Shown: positions 1 through 14,559, numbered from the stretch's first letter. The stretch: 64,000 nt of DNA from Flaccisagitta enflata (GCA_965153355.1 OZ231126.1:99324001-99388000); one strand, 5' to 3'. Program-made: numbers and translations. Notes: a model not told the origin generated them from the letters alone.

Positions 1-454
1 TTGATGGAAATTCCCATCAGTAAGAAAATTCCATGATTTTCTGCTATTTGTGTAATGTGCTGGTGACAAGAAAGAGTACCAGATGAGTGTGCTGAATCGT
101 GTCCCTCAATCCCTCACACCTATCTGATCTTCCCATTGTAAAGAGCTCATGACACCCACAACTTCCAATCAGTAATTTTCCCACCAAATAGAAAATCCCA
201 TCAAATCACTCCATGTCAACCCAAAACTCTGAAATAAGCAGCAGTTATACTGAGATTTAGGACCAATAATTACCAAAGGATAATTATATTACCAAAGGCA
301 ACATTGTCAGAAAAACATACCATACCAACAAAAAAAGTGACAGTAGCATACAACACATCCAACACATCAGTTCAACCTATTCTACTGGCAAATTATAATG
401 ACGAGCGAGGTGGGAGACAATAGAGTTAGAGTAATAAGGTAGACGTTCAAATGA
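1..454. other. No recognisable feature
   Basis: AT-rich sequence with no long ORF, tandem repeat or match to the repeat families defined elsewhere in the window. Confidence 0.5.
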
Positions 455-634
455 TTTTTAGTCGCGTGCACGCGACTCTACAACCCGCTCCATCGGTCCG
501 TCGGTCCGTCGGTCCGTCCGTCAGTAACACTTTGCTTTTTTTCGTCTTTTTGGGTCGTCTGGAGTTATTTTGAGTCATTTTTTTATTGTTTTTGGGAATT
601 ATTGGTTGCTTTTAATCATTTTTGGTTATTTTTG

Positions 635-1240
635 GTCAGTTTTGGTCATTTTGGTCATTTTGGTCATTTTGGTCATTTTGGTCATTTTGGTCATTTTTGG
701 TCATTTTTGGTCATTTTTGATTATTTTTGATTATTTTTGGTTATTTTTGGTCATTTTTGGTCATTTTTGGTCATTTTTGGTCATTTTTGGTCATTTTTGG
801 TCATTTTGGTCATTTTGGTCATTTTGGTCATTTTTGGTCATTTTTGGTCATTTTTGGTCATTTTTGGTCATTTTTGGTCATTTTTGGTCATTTTTGGTCA
901 TTTTGGTCATTTTGGTCATTTTAGGTCATTTGGGTCATTTGGGTCATTTTTGGTCATTTTTGGTCATTTTTGGTCATTTTCGGTCATTTTTGGTCATTTT
1001 TGGTCATTTTGGTCATTTTTGGTCATTTTTGGTCATGTTGATCATTTTGATCATTTTGTTCATTTTTGGTCAATTTTGTTTTTTTCTTTTGGTCATTTTG
1101 GTTATTTTGGTCGTTTTTGATCATTTTTGGTCATTTTTGGTCATTTTTGGTCATTTTTGGTCATTTTTGGTCATTTTTGGTCGTTTTTGGACAATTTTGG
1201 TCATTTTGGTCATTTTTGTTCATCTTTGGTCATCTTTGGT
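635..1240. repeat. Minisatellite TTTTTGGTCA
   Basis: About 60 units of 8-10 bp alternating TTTTGGTCA and TTTTTGGTCA. The reading frames across it are artefacts of the repeat. It is the inverse complement of the AAAATGACTT array in A6, so it is an internal module of family A. Confidence 0.9.
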
Positions 1241-1242
1241 CA

Positions 1243-1463
1243 TAAAGTCTGCTGGTTAAAGTCTGCTGGGTAAAGTCTGATGGTTAAAGTCTGCTGGTTT
1301 AAATCTGCTGGTTTAAGTCTGCTGGTTTAAATCTAATGGGTTAAGTCTGCTGGTTAAAGTCTGCTGGTTTAAATCTGCTGGTTTAAGTCTGCTGGTTTAA
1401 ATCTACTGGTTTAAGTCTGATGGTCTAATGGTTTAAGTCTGCTGGTTTAAGTCTGCTGGTTAA
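1243..1463. repeat. 15-bp minisatellite AGTCTGCTGGTTTAA
   Basis: About 15 units of AGTCTGCTGGTTTAA with small variants. It continues as the related GTTTAAGTCTG array after the B1 insertion (2263-2900). Confidence 0.85.
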
Positions 1464-1648
1464 AATGATACCAATAAAGGCGGCTAATCGCCGGCCGGAA
1501 AAAAGTCGTAAGTGGGAATCTCTTTTTTTCAGTGCATGTTCTTCTGTGTCTGAATGTCATGATGTTTTGTCGATTGCTTGTCTGTTTTTGTTATTCAATC
1601 ACTGTCTCTCTTTGCCTCTCCATCTTCCTTTGTCTTTGTGATGTGTGC

Positions 1649-1888
<240 letters not shown>

Positions 1889-2218
1889 GAGTAAAATGCT
1901 GAAGCTAGCGTCATAAAAGTTGGAGTCAATTTGCGTAACATCTCGACTATTCTCTGTTGTTACATTAGTTGAAAAGTTTGGGATCTATGAAAAATATCGA
2001 TCTTCGCGAAAATGCGAAAAAATAAAAAAAGATTCAAAAATTCATAGCGCCAAAACTAATGATCGTAGAGACTTCTGGTTGGCGCCATTTGAAAGAGAAA
2101 AATTAGCTCTTTCTTAGCTGTGAATATCAAAAAATGTATCATCCCAGTCAGGAAATGGCTCAACTTCCGCAAATTCCCCAAATCAAAAATGGAAAACCCG
2201 ATTTCTCCCCTACGTTTC

Positions 2219-2248
2219 AAAAAGTCGAATTACGTAATTCGACTTTTT
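2219..2248. other. 30-bp perfect palindrome, tail of family B
   Basis: AAAAAGTCGAATTAC is followed at once by its exact reverse complement. Equivalent positions in B4 (from about 16425) and B3 (from about 28466) have different middle bases but still form stems. Confidence 0.85.
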
Positions 2249-2262
2249 TCCAATTAAAGATA

Positions 2263-2900
2263 AGTATGGTTTAAGTCTGGTTTAAGTGTGGTTTAAGTCT
2301 GGTTGAAGTCTGGTTTAAGCATGGTTTAAGTCTGGTTAAGTCTGGTTTAAGTCTGGTTTAAGACTGGTTCATGTCTGATTTATGTCTGGTTTAGGTCTGG
2401 GTTAGGTCTGGTTCAGGTCTGGTGTATGTCTGGTTTTTGTCTGGTTTATGTTTGATTTAGGTCTGATTTAGGTCTGGTTTTGGTCTGGTTTTGGTCTGGT
2501 TTTGGTTTGGTTTCATTCTGGTTTGAGTCTGGTTTGAGTCTGGTTTGAGTCTGGTTTGAGTCTGGTTTGATTTTGGTTTGAGCCTGGTTTGAGCCTGGTT
2601 TGAGCCTGGTTTGAGCCTGGTTTGAGCCTGGTTTGAGCCTGGTTTAAGTCTGGTTTAAGTCTGCTTTGAGTCTGGTTTGAGTCTGGATTGAGTCTGGTTT
2701 GAGTCTGGTTTGAGTCTGGTTTGAGTCTGGCTTAAATCTGGTTTATGTCTGGTTTATGTCTGGTTTATGTCTGATTTAGGTCTGTTTCGGTCTGGTTTAA
2801 TTCTGGTTTGAGTCTGGTTTGAGTCTGGTTTGAGTCTGGTTTGAGTCTGGTTTGGGTCTGGTTTGGGTCTGTTTTGGGTTGCGTTTAAGTCTGATTTTCG
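2263..2900. repeat. 12-bp minisatellite GGTTTAAGTCT
   Basis: About 50 units of (T)CTGGTTTAAGT and the variant TCTGGTTTGAG. It is the reverse complement of the ACCAGACTTAAA arrays in A6. Confidence 0.9.
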
Positions 2901-2980
2901 ATAAAAAGATACAATAAGGAGTCAGGTCAGTTCAGTTATTTTTGTCCTGCACGCGACTTACAGGTGTTGGCCTTGTTTTC

Positions 2981-4045
2981 TAGCCTGACCAAAAATGTCA
3001 GTCACAGATTTATAACCAAACGAATCACGAAGGGCTCTGACACTCTCCCATCTGTTGTAACCAAATATAAGGCGAAGAGCATCATTGACGGCTGTATCAC
3101 AGCTTTGCATCTGCCTTGATGAATAGTTTTTGACCGCACAGGAATAAGTGAGAGTCGGTATGCAATTGGTATACAGTAATTGCAGGATAATTTCCTCACT
3201 AGGCTTAGTAACCGCATTGAGAATCGTGTTAGATGCGCGATAGAACTTCACAAGATCGTTATCACTTGAGTAAGAGAATCCTTTATTATTGACAATCAAT
3301 GTGCAAGGATAGGTGACGGAGTTTGTGTACTCTAAAATGACTGCATTAAGAGTGACCGGTTTGAGAGTGTCATGATTAATTGTATGCTTTGAGAACAACA
3401 TGACTTTGGATTTTTTGGCATTAAATGAGGGCCCAAATTCAGAGCAATACTCAGAGCACTTTTCTATTAGTTTGTTCAAGGCTGATCTTGTCGGTGCCAT
3501 GAGACAAATGTCATCTGCGAAGATTTAAACCGCGAGAAAGAGTCCAAGCATGTAGCAACTTGAAGTTGACGCAATAATTGACATAAATCATCAAAATAGA
3601 CGCCGAAAAAGTCAGGGGAGTTTATTCCGCCTTGTTTTATGCCTCTTTACTTAATTCTGTTCCCCATCTGACGCGACAGCTCATGTTTAAATACCAAAAT
3701 ATAAGGCACATGAGAATGCAAAGTGGTATGCGACGTTTCATGAGTTTTGAGAATAATCCGAAGTGGGATGTCCGATCGAAAGCTTTTGTGCAATCGAGAA
3801 ATGCAACATAAACGTTAGAACCGTTGCTAAGGAAGTGGTCAACGGTAGATTTAAGAGTGAATAATGCATGACTTGTACTTGTTTTCTTCTTAAATCCGAA
3901 TTGCAACTCATCAGTAAGTAGAAGATTAGACGTCTTTAGTTGAATGGCTAACTCAAACAACTTGGCCGGCAAACAACTCAAAGTGATGCCTCTGTAATTT
4001 GAGGTATCCGACAAATCACCTTGAGAATTTTTAAAAGTGTATTGG
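2981..4045 (-). pseudogene. CR1/L2-like non-LTR reverse transcriptase, broken and truncated
   Basis: The minus strand encodes reverse-transcriptase blocks in the expected order. They are SNYRGITLS (near 4000), a palm segment with FLDCTKAFD (near 3790), a QGG..SPDFFGVYFDDL region (near 3600), the catalytic FADD box as IFADDICLMAP (near 3510), and a thumb region ending at DIFGQAR. A frameshift follows the FLDCTKAFD block, and a stop directly precedes IFADD. The C-terminus is cut where family A copy A1 begins, so the last residues of the frame are repeat sequence. There is no endonuclease domain. The block order is known for CR1/L2/Rex-type elements; the exact clade is inference. Confidence 0.85.
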
Positions 4046-6220
4046 CAAGTGTATTGGCATATGCAGAAAGAAAAAAGAAGGAAAGGCCAATATTCCGATG
4101 ATGATACTTGTATCTTACTTGATATGTTTTTTTTTTCTTTTTTTTCTTTTTGAATGGCAGATGAATTATTGGTGCTTTCAGTATTAGTACATAACTGTCG
4201 AGAGAAACTTAGCTGTTGGCAGAATCGCCACAGCAATAGATTTTCTTTCAAAATAACGCCTATGCTATTTAAAAGGGCACCTAACAATGTCGGTGAACGC
4301 CCCATGCGTAGGGCAAGGGCAAAGTTGTGAAAATGACTGGCCAACCGACAGATTGGACGGATTAATCCACCGCAGAAAATATGGCTCAGAGTCGCAAAAG
4401 CGAGCGATTTGAACGCGGCAAATCACCCAAAAATGTCATGATAACGTGTCATTTACAAAATTGCATTTGGTCTCTCATAAAAGATAACTCCCCGGGCTGT
4501 TATTGATGACATCCTTGTTTGTGAGCCAAGGCGCGGATCCTAACTTGTCAGTCACGATGCAAGGGAGGTTTAGTGAAATGATGGGTTCGACTCGATTTTC
4601 AAGTTAGAGAGTTTGATGGATTAGGGAGCGTTTCTACTAATTGGCATAAAGACTGAAAGATGGTATTCCTAGGCTGATGATCATTGTTAACAGAATGATT
4701 TAAGTTCAGTCAAACAAATATTTTTTTCATAAAATTGTCTGACAGATATAAAACTGATAAAAGTGCCGTAACCTCATTGAGCCAAAATATAATTTCTGAC
4801 TTTTTATGAATCAAAATAAAAGATGAGAGACCAGTTGATAATCAGTAGACAAAAAGTAAAAGAATTGGTTGCCGATCCAAATGTGTCCTTCTTTATCTCT
4901 CTCATTTGCCGGCATTTCTCCCTTCTGCACATGTATCTTGTCTATCCCACTGTCCCACGAGGGAGTGAGCAAAATGAGTGGGCTTGCCCAAAAATGGAGC
5001 AGGCGAGCAAATCGAGCCTTGCTATGGAATGGAACGCGGAATGTGAGGTGTGACTGTGCGAGCGAACAAACATAGTGAATGACCTAGTAGCCTCTTTGAA
5101 ACCATGTTTATCTATTCGTGAGAACACTCTCTTATTCGATGGTTTGGGTAGGGCTTCAAAACCCATCAAATGTCTTTGGGCAAAATGTTCATTCGGTCGA
5201 TTGAAAGGCCAGTAGGTTGGATGGGCTTATCGATGGGTTGGATAGGACTTGAAACTATCAAACACTCTCCCGGCCTGTTTTTACACCCAAACAATCGCGT
5301 TTTTAATGGGCCAATGGGTCGCTCGCTCCAAACTGCTATGCTTGCTTTGCGCAATCGCTCCATTCATGGGCTCACTCACATCACTTACTTCCTCGTAGAT
5401 TAGATTTAACTATATTCACGCTGAAAACGCGATTGACTGTCATGATCACGCGAGTTTTCGTCACTAGAAACACGCCCTCTCTCGGGGAGGAAATGTAATC
5501 GGTAGATATAAAGGCCAGCAGGTTGATTCACTTTGATGGACTTTTTGATGGGCTGGGTAGGGCTTAAACCATGAGTGTAGGGGCGTCTGAGGCCTTAGGC
5601 GGAATGTCAAACCAGTCACCCAAGTGCAATATGTAGACTGTGATACGCGTTTCTCTGGGTTGGGCGATCGTGATTAAAATCAAAAGAGGGGGATGGGAAT
5701 AAGGGACCCCAAAGATAATGAAATCTTGTTCGCTTAACAAAAGTTGAAGAACATGGGGGGACCTACATTCGCCTGCATGGTCAAGCCCCTTCAATGATTG
5801 ATAGGGCCGATTGTAGAATTATTCAAGTGGGCTTTTTTCAATGTCGCTGGGTTTTGACTTTTTAGTTTTTCCTTCATGAAAGCATCGCTCATTGAGTCAT
5901 TGGCTTCTTTCAGCTCCTCACCAAAAATGGATAAGACAGTTTTTGCGCAAAGGAGATCAAATAATACAGGAAAGGATAAAAAAAGACGAAAATGGTCAAA
6001 GAATTTAGAAATAAATGATGTTAACGCTAAGAATTGGTTCTGACGTCCCTGTCAGTGTTCCTCCCACGTAACACCTTTCCTGCAAACCATCAAATGTCTC
6101 GAGGGCAAAATGTATTCGGTCGACTCGGCCATCTAGGACTTTTCGGCGACTTTTCGGCGACTTCCGGCAACTTCCGGCAACTTCTGGCGTCTTCCGACAA
6201 ACTTCCGGTGACATCCGACG
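4046..6220. other. Non-coding, dispersed low-copy repeats
   Basis: No credible gene. The stretch 4960-5570 repeats phrases such as GGTTGGATGGGCTTATCGAT and GGGTAGGGCTTAAACC. The segment GAGTGAGCAAAATGAGTGGG (from about 4962) and the phrase ACTAGAAACACGCC (near 5465) have relatives at 14205-14370. 6140-6220 holds about ten 11-bp units like CGACTTCCGG. Confidence 0.5.
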
Positions 6221-6510
6221 TCTCCTTAACTTAGCTTTATACAACTGACAGGTGTTGACTGTCTGTACTGTCTAGTTGGTATCGTTTATATACTGACTAT
6301 ATGTTTAAGAGTCCTACATCACCTTCATTTAGCGCTATACAACTGACAGGTGTTAACTGTCTTTTCTGTCCGGTCGGTAATCTTTATATACTGACCGTGT
6401 GTGTACGTGTTTGAGTCCCACGTCTCCTTTACTTAGCTCTATATAGATGAAAATTACTGTCTCTGCTGTCCGGTAGGTCTTGCTGATATTTGTACTGACT
6501 GCGTGTGAGT
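6221..6510. repeat. Tandem repeat, about 103 bp x 3
   Basis: Three diverged units start near 6222, 6325 and 6427. They share ACTTAGCTNTATACAACTGACAGG and TATACTGAC phrases. Confidence 0.7.
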
Positions 6511-6616
6511 GTGCGCCAACGGTTGTATTTGTGTGTTCATGTTTGTCAATATATCTGTCTGTATGATTGAAAGAGTGTGTTAGTGTGTCTTCTTGTGGGT
6601 AGAACACCCACTCTTC

Positions 6617-7533
<917 letters not shown>

Positions 7534-7731
7534 TTTCAATATCTCGCTGCACACCGGTTTGGTCAGTGGTCGGCCTCGCCCTACGCGATAACGTCAGAGT
7601 CTGAGAGAGATTGAATTTCGGTTCAGAGGGCAGTTAACCAATTTCTTGCTTCCTGTCAAAGTTATAACGCGCGTGAGACCGTGGACGATGCAATAGAAGA
7701 GATTCATCAATTTCTCACCGTCATGACATCA

Positions 7732-7732
7732 G

Positions 7733-7807
<75 letters not shown>

Positions 7808-7951
7808 GTCATTATCATCATCATCGTTATCGTCATCATCATCATCATAATCAGCCTTATCATAATCATTATCATCACAATCATCATCATCATCGTCAAC
7901 ATCATCATCGTCATCGTCCTCAATAGCATCATCATCATCACCATCATCATT

Positions 7952-8021
<70 letters not shown>

Positions 8022-8099
8022 CCGTCATCATCATTGTCATCATCATCGTCATCTTCATTGTCATCATCATGGTTATCATCGTCATCGTCATCATCATCG

Positions 8100-8164
<65 letters not shown>

Positions 8165-8300
8165 GTCATCGTCATCATCATCGTCATCATCATCAGCCTT
8201 ATCATAATCATTATCATCACCATCATCATTACATCATCATCATCGTCATCGTCAACATCATCATCGTCATCGTCATCAATAGCATCATCATCATCACCAT
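7732..8300. repeat. (CAT)n microsatellite with CGT/TTG variants
   Basis: Mostly CAT with interspersed CGT, TAT and CAC. AATCAGCCTTATCATAATC-type segments at about 7850 and 8195 show an internal duplication. Frames give poly-His, poly-Met, poly-Ile or poly-Ser and are not genes. Confidence 0.95.
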
Positions 8301-9056
8301 CAGAGGTGTCACGAACTAATCGACTGGTCGATTGATCGGGTCGATTTTCAGTGTTTGTAAACAATCTTCCTGAGTCACCAAAACACAAATGAATCGGGTC
8401 GATTTTTTGTGTTTTTTTTCTCTGGCTAGCATAGGCTTGATTTGACGATGAGACTGATTGAAATTTGCGTTAGAAGGATAAAAACAGCTTGTAAAATTGA
8501 ATCTTTGGGGAGGGTTTCACATCCAAGCAATGATTAGGCTTTGGGATGAAGACAGGTAGTCAAAAAATTGGATATTCACTGTGATTCTCATTGGTTAGCA
8601 TAGAAATGAAACGCATTGAGTTAGAAATTTGTTTTTGGCGCCATTTAAAAGAAAATCTGAAGCTCTTTTATTTGCTCAACATAACAAGTAGCTCAGACGA
8701 TCCTGCTGCATCATTGACAAAAAACGAGTGACAAGAATTCCTCATTGGAAGAAAATTGAAATTAGCCATTTTTTCAATCAGCGATTTTTTGCTTCAAACC
8801 TTTGCCATTTCTAAACAAATAGAGCTACAATGACCGGCAACATCCCATTAGGAGATTTTTTATAAGACTTTCAAACGGTCATGGATTGTATATGGTTCAG
8901 GCCCATAGTTAAGAAGAAATAAGCAAAACAAAGTGTTCGCTTTTTTTATTTACCATAGTTAAGTATAAAAGTACAGTTAGAATTGTGGAACCCAGGCTCT
9001 GAAACAAAATTCGACTACAAAAGCTTGTCTCTCCTGATAAGCTGGCTCTTATTTCT
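8301..9056. other. Non-coding; family B-like fragment
   Basis: Near 8633 the phrase TTTGGCGCCATTTAAAAGA resembles the body of family B. The flank near 8310-8400 (GTCGATTGATCGGGTCGATT) resembles 9330-9415 beside the second CAT array. Nothing else is recognisable. Confidence 0.4.
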
Positions 9057-9207
9057 TTTTAGTCGCGGACACGCGACTCTACACCTTGCCGTGTCGGTCG
9101 GTCGGTAAGTCGGTCGGTCCGTCACATTTTTGAATTCCGAGCTGTTTTCGCATTACTGCTCCTGCCCTACCCTCCGCGACTGGATTGCTGTGTATCCGGC
9201 CTTGTTT
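9057..9207 (-). mobile_element. Family A short copy A2
   Basis: The terminal hairpin AGTCGCGGACACGCGACT (9061-9078) is followed by a CGGTCGGTCGG tract. The 5' end on the minus strand (near 9207) is AACAAGGCCGGATACACAGC. Confidence 0.8.
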
Positions 9208-9423
9208 CATATCAATGAGTGGCTACAATGTGGATAACTTATCTGTTGATATATAGTGGCTTCTGAAACATGTTGCTGTAATTGTAAATGATATTTCACA
9301 TGGTAAAAGGGCTAACTGGCAAAAAGATCGACCTATGGTCGATTTTGGGTCGATTTTTGGGAGGGGTTTGACCATGATTCGTTCGACCTGGTCGATTTTT
9401 AAAATCAATAGTTCGTTACATCT

Positions 9424-9444
9424 ATGAATCACCATCATCATTAC

Positions 9445-9509
<65 letters not shown>

Positions 9510-9587
9510 CCGTCATCATCATTGTTATCATCATCGTCATCTTCATTGTCATCATCATCGTTATCATCGTCATCGTCATCATCATCG

Positions 9588-9618
<31 letters not shown>

Positions 9619-9810
9619 TATCATCATCATCATCATTATCATCATCATCATCATCATCATCACTACCATCGTCATCATCGCCATCATCATTGTCATCTTC
9701 ATCGTCATCATCATCGTTTTATCATCATCATCGTCATCGTCATCGTCATTGTCATCATCATCTTCATCATCTTCATCGTCGTCGTCATCTTCATCTTCAT
9801 CATCATGCTG
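9424..9810. repeat. Second (CAT)n microsatellite
   Basis: The variant order in 9505-9600 matches 8018-8110 almost base for base, so the two arrays share a duplication or conversion history. Confidence 0.95.
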
Positions 9811-10215
9811 TCTTTCCACCACAACAGTATTGCAGCTAAGAGAGCGATTCGCCATTCATCATTCGTCATGACCCACTTAATTGAAATTTGAGTAGGCGGA
9901 AATTGGCTCGTGACCCTCAGGTGGAAATTAACATGAAAGACAAGAAGACAATTCAAGAAAAGGGGGAAAGGAAGAAAGTGCGATACACAACTGTTGGGAT
10001 CTATCTAGTGCAATACACAAGTGGGATATATCTGGTTTGCGTAACGAAAATCTTTAGTTTGAAGATGAAGAAGGAACATGAAAAGAATGGACAATGATTT
10101 CTTGTATTGTAATAGTTTTAGGAACTTCACATGGATACAGAATCAACTCATCCATTAAAAAAATTGTGTTCCGTTTCGACAGATTTGCCGAAAATGTCCT
10201 TGAATGTGTCCAGGC
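9811..10215. other. No recognisable feature
   Basis: Unique AT-rich sequence up to the hAT-like element; short frames only. Confidence 0.4.
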
Positions 10216-10891
10216 TAGTGTTCGCACGAGCAGGCAATTTGCTAGCAGAGCTGATAGCAGAAATTTGCAACTACTCTGCTAACAGTAAGTATTCAGCTGC
10301 TAGCAGTAAGTAGCAGTAAAAACTTTCATTTTTTAAACAAATTTTCGGTAAAAATCAGATTTGAGCGTCTGAACAGATTTTTTTTTTCTCTTGTCAATAT
10401 AAAACCTTCATTTGGATGTTTTAGACATATACTTTTTTGTAAAAGTGGTTGCATTTAGAATGATAATATGTCAATCATTGCAATTTCATTGACTGTGAAC
10501 TACAAGGATACAGTTAAAATTGAGGAGAAATTTTCCTCGTTTTGATAAATAGGAGATACTTATTGGAATATGCCATGAAGTTGCCTCTGAAGACATTTTT
10601 CAGCAATATCAACTATGGCATTTTACTTCAGAGTTTATGTCTATGCTTTCTTAATCATAATTCATGGAAAACCAAGTGGTTTTTTGTTGAACCACTTTCA
10701 TGTAAATATGTATAATGCTTCCCAAACCTTGTCGCTCGATTTTTTACACAATTTTAGATGACAAAAAAACATAGTGGATATTTCATATATAGTATTACTG
10801 CACTGCTCTTTGTTGCTAGCAATGCTAGCAGAAAAATCCATTTTCTGCTTTCTGCTAGCAGAAAAAAAATCCACTGCTTTTGCGAACACTA
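10216..10891. mobile_element. hAT-like non-autonomous element, 676 bp
   Basis: The ends are TAGTGTTCGCA and its complement TGCGAACACTA, flanked by TGTCCAGGC and TGTCCAGCC, an 8-9 bp target duplication with one difference. Repeated GCTAGCAG motifs lie just inside both ends, as is usual for hAT subterminal regions. There is no transposase frame. The TAG.G terminus and 8-bp duplication are established hAT traits; the assignment is by those traits only. Confidence 0.7.
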
Positions 10892-11217
10892 TGTCCAGCC
10901 ATAGAAAATGCGCGCAACACCGCACTCAGCCCCACCTTAATAGTTATTCATGGGCGATAGCTGCTGGGAGCATGGCAATAAACTCCGCATCCCATCCTCT
11001 GCCGCGGGCTCGAAAAAGTGCTCACGGATTTATCATTACACAACATACAGTCGTTTTAATTTTAGATAAATGATACAACCCGATTAAATCGAGCGGAAAC
11101 CAGGCAACAAGTTCACCTTCGTCGATCGCTTCCGTATTCAATCATAAATCTATGACGTACTTTTAACCGTGCATGGACAAATTGTTGCATTTTCTGCCAA
11201 AATTGTAGTTGGAATAA
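10892..11217. other. No recognisable feature
   Basis: Unique sequence between the hAT-like element and family D copy D1. Confidence 0.4.
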
Positions 11218-11490
11218 AAATGTTCGTATCTAACATGAGGGTATGGTTTCTTAACAATGTTGCCCTCAGGTGATTTGTTAAATTTCGGTTGCACAGGTAA
11301 CAATCATTGCCCGAGCTACTTTTGCAAGGCAGTTTGCTTTTGAGTTAGTTCGAGAGAGAGTGTTTTTCCGTTCATGTTCTATGGAAAACCAGGAGTGGTG
11401 CGCGTATTAACTTGTCAGTGGGGGTTCACAAGGCCCTCTTCCATTTATTTCAGTTTTGGTATAGTGAGGGATATTGTTCCACTTGTCATA
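11218..11490 (-). repeat. Family D dispersed repeat, uninterrupted copy D1
   Basis: On the minus strand it reads GGAACAATATCCCTCACT, then GAAGAGGGCCTTGTGAACCC, TTAATACGCGCACCACTCC, a segment ending in AACAATCATTGCCC-type sequence, and finally AACCATACCCTCA. The same order at 46436-47283 is split by a TA-flanked element, so D1 supplies its empty site. Confidence 0.7.
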
Positions 11491-11575
11491 GAATAGAACA
11501 TTGTGTACACTACAAGAAGCTTTATCCATGCATTTGTCCGCCCGTCAGTCCGTCACGTTGAAAAATGAGAAAACA

Positions 11576-11705
<130 letters not shown>

Positions 11706-11883
11706 TCTGGGGAGTTGTACGCCCTTTCCTAGTGCCCACCCCTCCGTTACGATATTGTAACCACGCGTTACTCATTCAAAATACTCACAAGGCGGAGGTG
11801 GGCAAGTGTCGATGGCATTGGGATCCAAGTGAGAATTCTCTTCGGCGACTGTCGCAAAATGACGCTCCAAAGGCGACGTTAAC

Positions 11884-11945
11884 GACGAGGAAGAGGAGGA
11901 AGAGGAGACGGACGAGGAGGAGGAGGAGGAGGAGGAGGAAGAGAA
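11884..11945. repeat. (GAG)n-rich microsatellite
   Basis: Imperfect GAG/GAC triplets. The Arg/Lys- or Ser-rich frames across it look fortuitous. Confidence 0.8.
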
Positions 11946-12063
11946 AAATGAGGGCGCCGCGAAGCTGGAGGAAAGAGACGAGACGAGTCTTGGGTGGCTC
12001 TGCAGGATATGGAAATGGGAGGCAACGAATTGGTTGATCATTACAGAGGGTGATAGTGCAATA

Positions 12064-12930
<867 letters not shown>

Positions 12931-13050
12931 GGATGGATGGAAACAGTCGAGCGCATTAGGATATACCAGAGGGAAAGAAGAAAGAAGGGTGGAGACACGG
13001 GGAAGACAGAACATCATTAGAGAGACTGAAATTGACTACTCTGAAAGAAA

Positions 13051-13079
13051 GAACGAAGAAGAGAGAGAGAGAGAGAGAA

Positions 13080-13160
<81 letters not shown>
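13051..13160. repeat. (GA)n microsatellite
   Basis: About 110 bp of GA with early A interruptions, directly upstream of family A copy A3. Confidence 0.95.
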
Positions 13161-13164
<4 letters not shown>

Positions 13165-13165
<1 letters not shown>

Positions 13166-13287
13166 GGCCAAGTAGGCCAATAGGGTGCGACGTGTGGGTC
13201 GTCGAACGAATGCGTTACCGACCAACCGACAGACCGACCGACCGACGGACATAGCCAGTTATAGAGGTGCTTAGTCGCACCTAAAAA
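13165..13287 (+). mobile_element. Family A 3' end, copy A3
   Basis: An ACCGACCGAC tract is followed by AGCCAGTTATAG and a hairpin AGGTGC-TTAGTC-GCACCT (13265-13282). Both stem arms differ from the AGTCGCG type yet still pair. The 5' boundary is unclear. Confidence 0.65.
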
Positions 13288-13335
13288 GTAATAGAAATAG
13301 AAAAAGAGATAGAAATGAAAACAGCAATAAAAAAA

Positions 13336-13646
<311 letters not shown>

Positions 13647-13869
13647 GACCCGAAGCGAATGTTTCCTAGGCAACGCATTCGAGAATTGAATTTCTAAACA
13701 GATGAGGAGAATGAAGACGAAAATGGTGGCCATTCTAATTGACGATTTGTAAGACGACGCCGATTTTGATTTCGACGCCCGATGAAGAGACGCCGACGGA
13801 AATGACGCAGACGCTGAAAATGACGCCGTGGAGCCAAAAGTCGTTCCACGCCGTTGTCGCTTTGAAATC

Positions 13870-14030
13870 ACAGATGATGATGATAATGATAAAGATGAGA
13901 ATGATAATGATAAAGAGGTGGAGGAGAATAAATGCGAACGTGACGATGCCGACGACGACGATGCCGACGACGACGACGACGACGACGACGATGAAGACGA
14001 TGAAGACGATAACGATGAAAGAATTGAGTT
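13870..14030. repeat. GAT/GAC-rich triplet tract
   Basis: Imperfect GATGATAATGAT and GACGACGAC. One frame is Asp-rich, but flanking codons give no domain, so I do not call a gene. Confidence 0.7.
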
Positions 14031-14123
14031 TTGGCCGTCGACTAAATTGCGTTTCTGAACCGCCGATTGAACACTCGGAGCCATAATTTCAATTTGATTC
14101 TCTCTCTTTCTCACTCTCAGGGT

Positions 14124-14375
14124 TTGTTTCTACTATAGAAAACAATCGCGGTTATTCCCGTGTATCGCGTTTACAGTGTAAACACATTTCAAACTATCCC
14201 CACACGCAGGAGTGAGCAAAGTGAGTGAGCTTGCCCATGAACATTACTGGCCGTCAAGTGAGCGTAGTAAAACTAAACGCTGTAGAGGTAGTGAGCAGAG
14301 TGAGCGATGCGAGTAAACGAAGGAAACAAGCGACCATAAAAACGCGGTCATCTCTGACTAGAAACGCGCCTTTAT
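14124..14375. repeat. Dispersed repeat, possible TIR element
   Basis: It begins GTTTCTACTATAGAAAACAA and ends GACTAGAAAC, giving short GTTTCTA inverted ends. The interior GAGTGAGCAAAGTGAGTGAG and the end resemble pieces at 4960-5480. Confidence 0.4.
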
Positions 14376-14555
14376 TATTATCACTTTTTTTTCATTTCAG
14401 TTTATTTTTTCATATTTCTTTCTTCACTTTTTTTCGCGTTATTTGTTGCTGTTTTGATGATGAATCTTTTTATTATTCTGTTCTTCCTCACGCATCGTTT
14501 AGAAATTCACATCATCGCCGGCTCTTGGAGAAATGGAAGTTCTTCCTCTGCCAGA

Positions 14556-14559
<4 letters not shown>

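Noticed and set aside
570-1259. 229-residue Phe/Gly/His/Trp-rich frame
   Set aside because: It is a translation of the TTTTTGGTCA minisatellite; overlapping frames are equally open.
7681-8388. His-rich and Met-rich frames (also 9223-9891)
   Set aside because: These are translations of (CAT)n and its complement. Both strands and several frames are open.
9888-10313. Short plus-strand frames near 9888-10313
   Set aside because: 60-70 residue frames without motifs; the later ones run into the hAT-like element.
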